Source: Brachionus rotundiformis (taxonomy: Eukaryota; Rotifera; Eurotatoria; Ploima; Brachionidae). From it: 64,000 nt of DNA. Position numbers and translations under genes: made by a program. Of this stretch, positions 22,701-32,785 are shown one piece after another. The DNA is taken from contig JAESIW010000020.1 in assembly GCA_016802295.1 (NCBI GenBank), positions 4,936,821 to 5,000,820 of the forward strand. Direction: 5' to 3'. The notes beneath the pieces were generated by a model. That model did not search any database. It was not told the DNA's origin and was given only the letters and a program-made list of their open reading frames with translations. Each line of letters starts with the position of its first letter. Position 1 is the stretch's first letter.

Positions 22701-25700
22701 GCAAGTTTCGAATAAGGACATATCGAATGCTCTCATCATTTAGTTGCCACCTTATTTCTTCGTTTTTTCTGAATCCTCAGTTATTTAAACATGTTCTAAT
22801 CTAACCATTGTTTTTTCATTACTTATACACATGGGTTCCAATCTTCTATTTTTTTAGTTTGTAATCTCTTTATTTTATATCATACTTTTATTTTTATATT
22901 TATTATATTTATATTAATCTGAAGGAGTCTTAGCTCGGTACATACTTACAAATTAATAAGAATAAACAAGTCTCTTTTTGCTAATTAATTAACATTTTAG
23001 AATTTTTATTTTAAATCTGTGAATACAATATCTATTTTTTTATTAATCTTTTGTAAAAATGCATTTAGTATTCAAAACAATTGAATTGTAAATTTTCCAA
23101 AAAATAATCTGATCAGTTTTCTTAATTTTGATAATTTTTTATGTCTTATAACAAATTTAAATTTTGGTTCAATAAGATTATTCATTTTTAAATTATTATC
23201 AAAAAATTTATAAATAATACCTTTAAAAAACAATCAGATCCGAGTCTTTTTTTTTCATTTGAAATCAAAATATCAATAGATAATACATAAAAATTATAAA
23301 CAGTAATAAATAATTCGTTTAACAGATAAATAACATTTTCTTTGACATCAGGCAAGTCATCCAATCTCGATTCATTAAACTTAAATACAATAGTTAATCT
23401 ATCATTATTTAGATATATTTTTAGCTTACATTTTTCATTACGTCATTAATAAATAATGTCTTAAACAGATCCAGAAATTTTTGAAATTCAAATTTGGAGC
23501 TAGAAGATTTTGATTCATGTTCATGGACATTAGCACCATTGATTGACTGGAGACAGTCTGGAACTTTTATCGAAAAGGAATACATCGCTTCTTGGTCAAT
23601 TGATATACTTTTTGCATCATCAGTGAACTTTTTTAGCAAATCTCGTTCATCAATGTCCAAATTATGGAAATTTTCTGAATTATTTGCACTTTCGTTTCGA
23701 TTAAGTAGGATTTTTTCATAATTTTGGTCAAGCTTGGAACACAATATATCTAAAGATTCCAAATTATCACTTTTGTCCAAGATTAAATTTCTCAATTGCG
23801 GTCGAAAATAATACTCATTTACTGTTTTTATTTCTATGGAATTTCCATCGAATTTTTTACATATATAATCAATTAGCTTATTTGATTTTGATGATTTTAG
23901 GCCATTTTTTCGATTTATACAAACACGTAGGAGATATTGTTGGTTCAAGTTTTCAATACTTTGGTACAAGTAATTGATACAGCATATTAACAAGTGGTAT
24001 GAATTGACCAAGTCGTTGCCTATCTGCGAATATTGATCTAAAATATTTCTTGTATTTCTAGATAAATTTAAAGTTTTAATTTTAAAATCATACTTTTTAT
24101 GTTTATAAATAGAAGCCAACCAAAGGTAAAAAAATCTTTGACATTAAGCTTAGAATGGTCAGTAGAGTACTGACCATTGGAGAAAAAAGCTATCAAATAT
24201 TCGTATGAACGGTTAAACACATTACTAAAAATTCTGTCATACTTTTCACATAACACAATGGCTATGTTGAAATTCGATTCAGTTTTTATTAAACGAGCGG
24301 TTAGCTGAGCTGGAACATTAAGTATTTCAATAAATTTTTTGCATAATTTTAAAAATTGTGATAAACTTAAATTTAATAAAATTAATTTTAAATAAATGTT
24401 TTAAGACTAATTTTTAAAACTTACTCTATTTTTAGATATCTTAAGAGTTTTATAAAAGAAAAAAATGGAAATTGGTCAATTTTTGCTAAAATTTCGTTAT
24501 CAATCGACTGCTTGTCTGAAGAATTTTTCTTGTTTGTAATTATTTGATTTTGAATGACTTGAAATTCAGCTGCATAACGTTTACGAATTACATATGATAT
24601 TTTTTCATAAGCAAAATACAAACAACACGCTAGCCAATTCACTTCTTCATTCTAAAAATTAAATTTTTCTTGAAAATTTAGATTTTAAAATTGAATAAAT
24701 TAATGGTATTTTGATATTTATTAATAAATTTATTTTTCAATATTTTATTCAAATTGCTTAATTTGAAATTCTCTTTTTAAAAAATTATATTCGCGAAACA
24801 AAAATTTTGCCTTATTCAACCCAAAAATATTTAACAAATATTTAACTATTTTTTTTAATTAAAGTTATTTGGTAAATATGAAAATTTTATTGAAAATTAA
24901 AGAATTTTCACAATTTTCATGATGACTTGTTTAAAGCTCGCTGTTTATTGATATGATGTAATATTAATTTACATTAAGATTGAAGAAAAAACCCCAAAAA
25001 CAGCTGAATAAAGCACTTAATTATAAAGGAATAAAATAAATATTTCAAGAACCATTTTACTTTAGCAGTACAGCAGTGTGGTAAAAAAAATACTGATATA
25101 TGGAAGATATTTGATTGGGGATTTCTGAATTTTATAGAAAAAGCTTCAACACATTTCACGCTGGAAATCTTAAGAGCATTCTTTGGATACATTGATCTGG
25201 AATATTGCTAAAAGACTGACCAAACAGAAAAACAATGTCAGAACCACTGTGTTAATCCAAAAGAAACAAAAGACTGATATTTGGAATGAAAGAAAAGTGG
25301 GTACCAAACAATGCATTTCAGTTGACACGTCAAGTATGTTGACCAGCAGTAGAAGTCGAAAAGAAGGTGACATGGACAGCAAAACTTAAGTGTAAATCAC
25401 AAGTAAAGACTGAATACTCTATGAACTTTTTTAGAAATTAAGAAAAATATAACTTAACTTAAAAACATAAAATATTAATTTTTTAAATTCAGTTTTTTTT
25501 TCAGTTTCGATATTTACGAAGCCTGAAAACTAGTAAGACACAACATTTTACTTTTTAACCTACGCCACTGCTAAGATATTTTTATAAATAAATTTTCACT
25601 ATTAAAAATATTTTTTAACTAAAATTTTCTAGGTGAGGTGAGAAAAAAAATAATTAATTAAAAGTTAACAATTACTATTAGTTTTTTTTAATACGTCCTT

Positions 25701-26198
25701 ATTTATTATATGTTTATTAAATTTTAAGAATTTAAATTCAAAAAGATGTCTAAAATAAAAATTAAAACTTTTATTTTATCGAGAGAAAAGTAAACTATGC
25801 TAAATTGGATGATAATCTTTTAATAACTTAATAAAATAATTCATTTGGTTTTATATACTCGAAAAATATTTGATTTTTTTAAATTGAAGGCAAGTATAAT
25901 TAAAATCTATACATTTTTTCTTTTATTCTTTATTTGAAAATTAATAAAAAAATTTAAATACCTCAGTATGATAAATTCTTTTCAAATGCTGAAAATTGAT
26001 CCATGTTTCTTCGCCTAGGTTGGAACAAATATTTTCGATCGAATTACGTCCATTTCTAAGTTCGAAGTCAATTAAATTTTCATATATTAAATTGACATCA
26101 TTTAATCCCAAATATTTAATTAATTCATTTATATTATTCTTGTTCAGAACATTTAATATTATATCATTTTTTTTGTCTTCTCTTTGCTCTATATCCAT
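19799..26198 (-). CDS. Retinoblastoma-family pocket protein, RBL1/RBL2 (p107/p130) type
   Basis: A transcriptional repressor that binds E2F/DP. Six exons on the minus strand: 26198-25962, 24651-24425, 24365-24094, 24037-23430, 23379-23221 and 21778-19799, all in phase, giving 1160 residues (RBL2 about 1139). The N-terminal cyclin-like part shows VNWLACCLYFAYEK, FGWLLFINIK and LVNSYHLLICC. The A box (about 450-620) has YNFYVLSIDILISNEKKRLG and ETFHKSVYICCFEI, the latter across the large last intron. The B box (about 740-930) has FLTYFFRKFYNLANLRLRHL, RGRHLDQLLLCAVYLACKL and LIQFYNTVYTNCMKEFAL. The C-terminus contains IFISPSRDR and an LVYLFNELNSNKIVCQINEMI block like the p107/p130 tail. RB1 itself is less likely because of that tail. 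Introns 1 and 5 exceed 1.3 kb, unlike every other intron in the window. Confidence 0.93.
21779..23220. other. Large last intron of the pocket-protein gene
   Basis: A 1.44-kb intron in a gene whose other introns are mostly about 50 bases. It contains no readable protein. Near 22074 a CAGTGAAGCTCG start followed by TTTATCC resembles one end of a pogo/Tigger-type element, but no matching opposite end was found. Confidence 0.4.
25080..25440 (+). mobile_element. Decayed LINE 3' end, copy 2, inside pocket-protein intron 1
   Basis: Read on the plus strand in shifting frames, it shows KSFNTFHAGNLKSILWIH, then RNKRLIFGMKEKWVPNNAFQ, then VEVEKKVTWTAK. These correspond block for block to the LNTFYTSSLRRILGIH, RLRWLEHVLKMKK, IPNGALQW and GRPAITWR blocks of the fragment at 3495-4030, so it is the same LINE family. 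Stops are present. It is antisense to the host gene and lies within its 1.3-kb first intron (24652-25961). Confidence 0.7.
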
Positions 26199-27154
26199 TC
26201 CAGTGTAGCGATATTTTTCTTTTCTTTCTAAATAGATTTTTTCGGTGTAAAATATAAATTAAGCTTATGAAATTTTTAATCGTACCAACTTTAATTCTAT
26301 CTATAAAAGTTGATGAACAATGATTTATTGTCTATTATAATGAATATGATTTTGTATTTTGAAAACCACCAAATAAAAAATTTGTTTTTTTGTAAAATTA
26401 TATATTTCGTTTGGTTTACTTCTTTCTGAGTTTTGTTTTGATAATTTATAATTTAGAATTCTTTTCGTTTTTGGAAAATTTAATTTAGTTCGCAATTTTT
26501 TCAAGCTAATACATGTACAGAATTAATACTGAAAAATAAGCAAATCTTTTTTAACAGTTTCGAAGCTTGTTTGATTCAAAAACAACAATTTTTTTCATGG
26601 TGTCATTTTTTTTGTCTGTATGAAAAATTAAAAAACTTAACTAAGTTTTAATAATTACCATAATTGTGTCACCTAAACATAATTTAAAAACATTGATGTA
26701 TAATTCTCATTTTGTCTTTATAAAAAAAATTATCTAAAAATTAGTAAATAAATAATATCATATTAAATGACATGATTTCTTTTCAGATGCAACAATTAAT
26801 ACAAAACTAAAATTAAGAATAGTAGCGATTAAAGACTTATAAAAAAAGAAAACCAAATCTTTAATTTCAATTTTGTTTGCTAATTGGTCTCTTAAGAGAA
26901 ATGGATGTTTTTTTATGTGAAGGATAAGTTTACAAATTCAAAAAAAAATTATTCTAATTTATTTAGTTCAATAAAAATACAAATTTTAAAGAATTATTAA
27001 ATTTTTTTTTGGGTTTGATTGAAGAGGCTAATAAAATTTTTCTAATTCAATTATATAACAATATAAAAAAAACATAACAAAAAGAAAGCCAAAAATTTTG
27101 CTTTATATTTTTTTAAAAATAATTATAATCTAAAATATTATTTCTAATAATAAC
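26199..27154. other. Divergent intergenic region between RBL and NUDT6 genes
   Basis: About 950 bases of AT-rich DNA upstream of both genes. No coding block or clear promoter motif is seen. Confidence 0.4.
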
Positions 27155-28279
27155 ATGAGTTTGGTCAAATTATCTACTGCTTTTTTTTTAAAAAGAAATG
27201 TAAGCAATTTAAGTAGAAATCTGAGAATTATTGGCAATGTAGCATCGATTCAGAATCGAAAGCTTTCAGATGAAATTAAATTTAATTACACTATTAATAA
27301 GTTTAATGATATTCATATTCAATCTGATGAAATAGATCAAGTAATGAAAAAATTGGAATCAAATACTGATAAATTTGAAAAAATTTTAGCAAGTAAAAAT
27401 GATAAAAATGTAAGAAAATTTTAATTTTTTTCTAGAATCACTAGATGAATGGAAAAGTCAAAATATAACTTCAGTCTGGTATTACATTCCAATCAATTTA
27501 TCCAATTTAGGTGTAGTTTTGGCAAAATATGGTTTTAAATACCATCACGCTGAAAACAATCAAGCAGTACTTTATAAGTGGTTGCCCAAAGACAGACCTT
27601 CTAAAATACCACCATTTGCTACTCATCAAATGGGTGTCGCTGGTAAATTTTGACTCGCTTTATTATCTTACATTGATTTTTTTACTTAGGTGCTGTTTAT
27701 CGATCTGATACAGACCAAATTTTATGTATAAAAGATAGAATGATGGTCAAAGATTTTTGGAAGCTACCAGGAGGATCCGGTATGCATTTAATTCAAAAAA
27801 GATAATTGTTGGGCTATATAATAAAAAATATTTAGCTGATTTGGGTGAAAATATTCAAGATACTGCGATAAGAGAAGTTTATGAAGAAACAGGAATAAAA
27901 ACAAGTAAACTGAGGAACATGTTCCAAAAAAAAATATAAGCTATTGATTTTTTTGGAAGAATTTCGTTCTGTAATCGCTTTTCGACAGCAGCATGATTAT
28001 CCAAGAGCTCATGGAAGATCTGATCTTTATGTTATATGTCGTCTTGAACCAATAAATTATGAAATTGATCACTGCAGAGATGAAGTTAAAGCTTGTGAAT
28101 GGATCGATTTGAATTTTCTTTGCAATTATAGTGAAAATAATATCACTAAAACAATTTCTAAACTTATAAAGTATGGTAAAGCAAAAGGCTTTGAAAATAT
28201 AGACATATCACCTAAAGAAATGAGCTCACCTTTTAAGGGAAAATTTTACAACTTATTTTCTCGACCAATACCCAACTAA
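27155..28279 (+). CDS. NUDT6: Nudix hydrolase, NUDT6-like
   Basis: Five exons (27155-27392, 27436-27642, 27690-27779, 27836-27904, 27960-28279) give 307 residues (human NUDT6 316). The N-terminus is basic and Ser/Asn-rich, like a mitochondrial presequence. The NUDT6-specific N-terminal fold includes WYYIPINLSNLG and FKYHHAENNQAVLYKWL, then FATHQMGVAG just before the Nudix fold. The Nudix box G-x5-E-x7-REVYEETG is complete but is spread over three exons. The C-terminal half has FRQQHDYPRAHGRSDLYVIC and ACEWIDL, as in NUDT6. The family hydrolyses nucleoside diphosphate-linked substrates; the substrate here cannot be told from sequence. MFSD3 starts only 56 bases after its stop. Confidence 0.93.
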
Positions 28280-28335
28280 ATAATTCTGAAATTTTTTTAA
28301 ATTCATATATTTAAATTTTGATTTAGATTTAAAAA
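28280..28335 (+). promoter_or_regulatory. Very short NUDT6-MFSD3 spacer with a splice-acceptor-like site
   Basis: Only 56 bases lie between the stop and the next ATG. They contain no AATAAA. A pyrimidine/A-rich tract ending TTTTGATTTAG puts an AG at 28325-28326, nine bases before the ATG at 28336. This layout is what trans-splicing of a downstream operon gene would need; that role is inference. Confidence 0.35.
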
Positions 28336-29801
28336 ATGATAAAAAATAAAATTGATTTGATAAATTTTGTATCTTTGTTTGTGCTTTATTTTATTCAAGC
28401 AATGCCTTACGGCTTTCAATCAAGATATTTACCATTAGTAATGAGAAAACAAGGTGTTACAATAACTTCACTTGGTCTATTCAAACTTTTGCTAATTCCT
28501 TGGGTATGTAAATTTTTAATAGCAGCTTTAGTCGTCGATGTTCATAAAACAAAGCGTTTCTGGCTTCAAAGTAGTCTGATTTTACTTTCACTAGGCTCTT
28601 ATTTTGGAACATTTCTAAATAATTTTACCGAACTGGCTTTTTTGCTTTTGATTCTAAATACGGCATCAGCCACACAAGATATATGTGTTGATTGGTTTGC
28701 CATGAATGCTCTGAAAAAAGAAGATCTTGGTATCGGAAACACAATTCAAGTTGGTGGATTCAAATTAGGTACATTGTTTAGCGGTGGATTTCTGGTCTTT
28801 TTAATGGACTATATTACCATTTCTCAGACATTTTTCATACTCGGAACTGTCTATTTAGTCAGTTTGCTTTTATTAAACTTTTCACTATTTAATTCAGAGA
28901 TAAGTAATTCACAAAAATCTGTTAAAATTAATATGAAAAATGATACCGTGAAGATACCCTTTAGAGATAGATTTAGCCTCCTGGTCAGTTCACCAGGAAC
29001 ATATTGGATTTGTATTTTTGTTTTAATTTATAAATTAGGTAAGCTATAATAATTAATATTTTATTCAAAGAATAAATAAGAAAAAATTATTTTCAGGCGA
29101 ACAGTCTTCATTAAATCTACTGCCTATTTATTTGCATGATAGAAATGTTTCATCAGCCAAGATCGGCTTGTGGACAGGCATAATAGGACAATCTTTAAGC
29201 ATTATTGGATCTTTTTTAGGTGGACTTATTTTAAAAAAAGCAAATAAAAAGTAAAATCAATTTATTTAATTAAATTTTAAATTATTTTATTTTAAAAGAA
29301 GAATTTCTACATGCAAATTGCTTGAATATTCTATTTATCTACGTTTGATTCCAATAACCTTAATTACCTCTCTTACTGTTTTAAATGAGAGTATGTTCCT
29401 GGGTATTAAGGAAGGCTATCAAATCAATGAGACAATATTTTGTAAAAATAATAATTATAATTAAGTTGTTTAGTTTTAAATTAAATTTAGATGTCTTAAT
29501 GGGACTGGTACAGTTGCAGCTTTTCTTTTCTGGACTACTGACAACATTTACGTTTACATTAATGATGGAAATTTCTTTCATGGCGCCCAAAAATATACAA
29601 GCCTCTCATTTTTCACTAATAGCCACTTGTGAAGTTTTTGGCAAGTTATTGTTTCAACCAGTCATATCGTATTTTGTTGACCAATTTGGATATTCACTAG
29701 CTTTTATACTTTTTATATTTTTGTATTTAATTACCATCATAAATTTTTTGTTTAAACCAGCAGAATTAAAAATAGAAGAAAGTCACTCTAACCAAGAATA
29801 G
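28336..29801 (+). CDS. MFSD3: Major facilitator transporter, MFSD3-like (acetyl-CoA transporter-like family)
   Basis: A multi-pass MFS transporter. Exons 28336-29038, 29097-29250, 29302-29441 and 29491-29801 give 435 residues (human MFSD3 412). Conserved blocks are YFIQAMPYGFQSRYLPLVMR in TM1, LGLFKLLLIPWVCKF in TM2, SATQDICVDWFAMNAL, GNTIQVGGFKLG, then VLIYKLGEQSS across the first junction, and LFFSGLLTTFTFTLMME, ASHFSLIATCEVFGKLL near the end. The substrate is unknown; the family is related to the SLC33 acetyl-CoA carrier. It may be co-transcribed with NUDT6. Confidence 0.88.
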
Positions 29802-29946
29802 ATAAATTAAATAAATAAATTATTTTTAATTGTTTAATATTCTTAAGCTAAATAAAATTATTTTTTTAAAGATTATTTCTCTATTTATTTACTAATTTTC
29901 AATCATTTATCGAAATCTGGTTGAGTATTCCGATTGTTAATTTATA

Positions 29947-30314
29947 CCGTAATGCCTTGCCCCCTAATGTATTGCACTTTAAACCAGAATTCTGGATTTT
30001 AATGCTGCATTTAACCCACTTTTTTTTCCAGATACGCTGCGACTGAAAATGCTGCAGTTAATGTCAAAATTTTGGTAAAAATGCCGCATTAAATATGTAA
30101 AAATAATCAAAATTAAAAAATAAAAAAAATTAAAATTAATAATGAAAAATTTTTATTATTTTTTACATATTTAATGCGGCATTTTTACCAAAATTTTGAC
30201 ATTAACTGCAGCATTTTCAGTCGCAGCGTATCTGGAAAAAAAAGTGGGTTAAATGCAGCATTAAAATCCAGAATTCTGAAAATAAGTGCCGCATTAGGGG
30301 GCAAGGCATTACGG
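29947..30314. mobile_element. Palindromic MITE (foldback element) with TA target duplication
   Basis: A 368-base element flanked by TA (29945-29946 and 30315-30316). Its two arms of about 160 bases are near-perfect reverse complements around an A/T-rich centre at about 30110-30150. The ends begin CCGTAATGCCTTGCCCCCTA on both strands. Arms differ in only a few places, chiefly around 29966-29985. No open frame is present. The arms are much richer in GC than the surroundings. TA duplication and lack of coding suggest a non-autonomous Tc1/mariner-type element, but the ends do not match the Tc1-like element at 18070. Confidence 0.88.
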
Positions 30315-30507
30315 TAAAAATCTTAAAACTAAACCAAATTAAAATTTATTATTAACAGAATAATTTTGGTTATTTCGAAATTACTTTTTTAAGTCATAAT
30401 TTGGTTAAAATTAATTTGACAATCAATTATAAAATTGTGAAACATAGGTTATATTTATAAAAAATATTAAATTAAAAAAAATATATATTAAAATATTTAA
30501 ATTCAAA

Positions 30508-32205
30508 ATGGATATATCTACCTCATTGTATATAGATGCCAAATCGCTAAGACCAACTACAACTAAAATACTGTTTAAGAAAAGACAGCGTCAATTTAAA
30601 GAAACCTGCTTTATTAAATCGAGTCAAAGTACATCTTCAATTAATTTAAACAGAATCAAAACATGGGAGATAAAAGATTTCCTACTCTATAATATCAAAT
30701 GTGATCCAAACTTTGGGAGAGTAAGTCTGGATAAAGAATCAACTATTTCAGTTTTCAAACCTGGAACACAAGAAATAGTTGAAGATTTTCATTTTTCTAA
30801 AGAGCTTGTTCAAAAAAGAATGGACCGTATTTACTATAAACGTGAATTTAAGTTTGGACATATAAGTTATAAAAAAAACTATGATGACCACATCGTAAAA
30901 ACATTGAAGACCAAGGCAAAACGAAAAATAGATTTAGATGAAGATTTTACGATAATCAAAACTAAAAAACCAGATAATCATCATATTGAATCAATAAATA
31001 GAATTTTATTAAATTTAAAAAAAATAGTTAAATATGTCGGTTCGAATAAATTAACTTTCAGAACTTTTGAAAGTCCAGTTAGTTCTATTTCAAAACATTC
31101 ATTTTACACTCCACAAAGATCACAGAATTATTCTTTTCAACAAATAATCACCGATTTCGAATGCCAAATTTGCTTCCAAAAATCCAATTTAAAACTAGTT
31201 TTAGACTCTTGTAAACACGGATGTTGTTACAAATGCTGGGAAAGTTATCTACTTGCCAAGTTTCCGTGCAAAAAAATTAGTTGTTGTTTTAGTAATTGTG
31301 ATGAAAAATTACACTTAGATTTTTTAAAAACACTTTTACCTAAAAATAAATTTAAGAAATGTTTAAAAGACACTTTGGAAGAGGAATATATAAAATGTCC
31401 AAAAAAATGCGGAAACTATTTTGAAAAAACTTGTCAATATAAATTTCCAAGATGTGTTTGTGGTTATTCTATTTGTATTGAGTGCAAAGCAGAATCACAT
31501 TATCCAGTTAAATGTGAGACTTATCAATTTTATTTAAACTTTTTTGATAAAAAAGAATATGATAGCAATAATGTTGTAGTGAAGGGCAAATTCTGTCCTT
31601 CGTGTAGAGTTTTTATTGAAAAAAATGGAGGATGTCCATATATGAGATGTGTTTGTGGTGTTCAGTTTTGCTGGAATTGTCTCCAGAGAGTTTCAACTGA
31701 GCACAAAAATTGCTTTCATCTAAATGATTTTACCATGTCAATAAATGAATGGAAAGAAAAAATAGCTAACTCTCTGATCGATCATTACAATTATAAAGCA
31801 TCAGTGGGTGAAAAACTTATCTTAAATCTGAATCGAAAAGCTGGTTTTACATATGAGATTGCTAATAATCAAAATTCCAAAATATTATGTAATTCAATGA
31901 CCAGGTATTTCAAGATAGATACTAAACGATTTAATCTTTTTATTCAACAGGTTATACATTTTTCGTTCGATATGATCGAGAAAACTAGTAAATTAATTGA
32001 GTTAATTTTTGCACAAACTTGTTTTTATAAAAAAAATAAAATAAAGCTAAACCAGCATGAATTAAATACTCAGAAAGAATTGATTAAATCATGTGAATAT
32101 TTTAATAAGATACTCTCAAAAAAAATATCTATGGAAAGTTTGAGTCAGATAATTTTGTTAATACTTAAAATTTTGAATATATTAGAGAATTTTAATTTTA
32201 ATTGA
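30508..32205 (+). CDS. RBR-type (RING-IBR-RING) E3 ubiquitin ligase, intronless
   Basis: A single 565-residue frame. RING1 starts at about residue 217 (CQICF, then CKHGCCYKCW). The IBR follows with CPKKCGNYFE and CGYSICIECKAESHYP. RING2 begins at about 361 with CPSCRVFIEKNGGCPYMRC, then CGVQFCWNC. The GGC cysteine (about 376) is the expected catalytic thioester residue of RBR ligases, so activity is likely. The first 200 residues are basic and have no recognised domain. The C-terminal 150 residues are Lys/Asn/Leu-rich and helical-looking. The domain order fits Ariadne or RNF14/RNF144-like ligases, but no subfamily is clear. The absence of introns contrasts with its neighbours. Confidence 0.88.
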   Translation: MDISTSLYIDAKSLRPTTTKILFKKRQRQFKETCFIKSSQSTSSINLNRIKTWEIKDFLLYNIKCDPNFGRVSLDKESTISVFKPGTQEIVEDFHFSKELVQKRMDRIYYKREFKFGHISYKKNYDDHIVKTLKTKAKRKIDLDEDFTIIKTKKPDNHHIESINRILLNLKKIVKYVGSNKLTFRTFESPVSSISKHSFYTPQRSQNYSFQQIITDFECQICFQKSNLKLVLDSCKHGCCYKCWESYLLAKFPCKKISCCFSNCDEKLHLDFLKTLLPKNKFKKCLKDTLEEEYIKCPKKCGNYFEKTCQYKFPRCVCGYSICIECKAESHYPVKCETYQFYLNFFDKKEYDSNNVVVKGKFCPSCRVFIEKNGGCPYMRCVCGVQFCWNCLQRVSTEHKNCFHLNDFTMSINEWKEKIANSLIDHYNYKASVGEKLILNLNRKAGFTYEIANNQNSKILCNSMTRYFKIDTKRFNLFIQQVIHFSFDMIEKTSKLIELIFAQTCFYKKNKIKLNQHELNTQKELIKSCEYFNKILSKKISMESLSQIILLILKILNILENFNFN

Positions 32206-32785
32206 TAAAATAAAGCTTAAATAATTTTTTCTGAAATTGACTTTAGTCATAATTTAAATAAATATTTTAAAAATCATGTATTTATAATTATTAATTTTTT
32301 TCATTAATTTTTAATTTATTCGTGTGATCAGTTTTATTTATGGACAGATTTGTAATCATGTTGATCTGATTTGAACTAATCATCACTTTTTAGCATAAAA
32401 AAAATCTTCAAGACATTTCAAAATAATTTTATCATCATTAAATTTTTTAACAATTTTCTTAACAAATTTCTGATTAATTTTCCTAACTGTTTGTTTTTAA
32501 TTAGTTTAGTTTGAAAAATATTTTTAATATCTTTCCAAATTTAGTAGAAACCATTTTGTGATTGTAATTAAATGCAAATTGATCACCGAAGTTTTATTTA
32601 AAAAAAATCAATAAATTAAAAAATATATTTCTACCAATTTTAGTTATTAAATTAGTTTTTAATTTTGAGATTTCAGAAAAATTTATACATATCTTCATTT
32701 TTCGGATAAAATAAGTTTAAAATTTCAAATACTGAAAAGGTCTTTAAATACTTGGTTAAAGGACGGTATATTTTTATTGTTATTT
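32206..32785. other. Convergent intergenic region
   Basis: AT-rich 3' flanks of the RBR gene (plus strand) and the first carboxypeptidase D-like gene (minus strand). Nothing else is seen. Confidence 0.45.

Noticed and set aside
25170..25389. Open frames on both strands in pocket-protein intron 1
   Set aside because: They overlap the LINE relic and are not independent genes.
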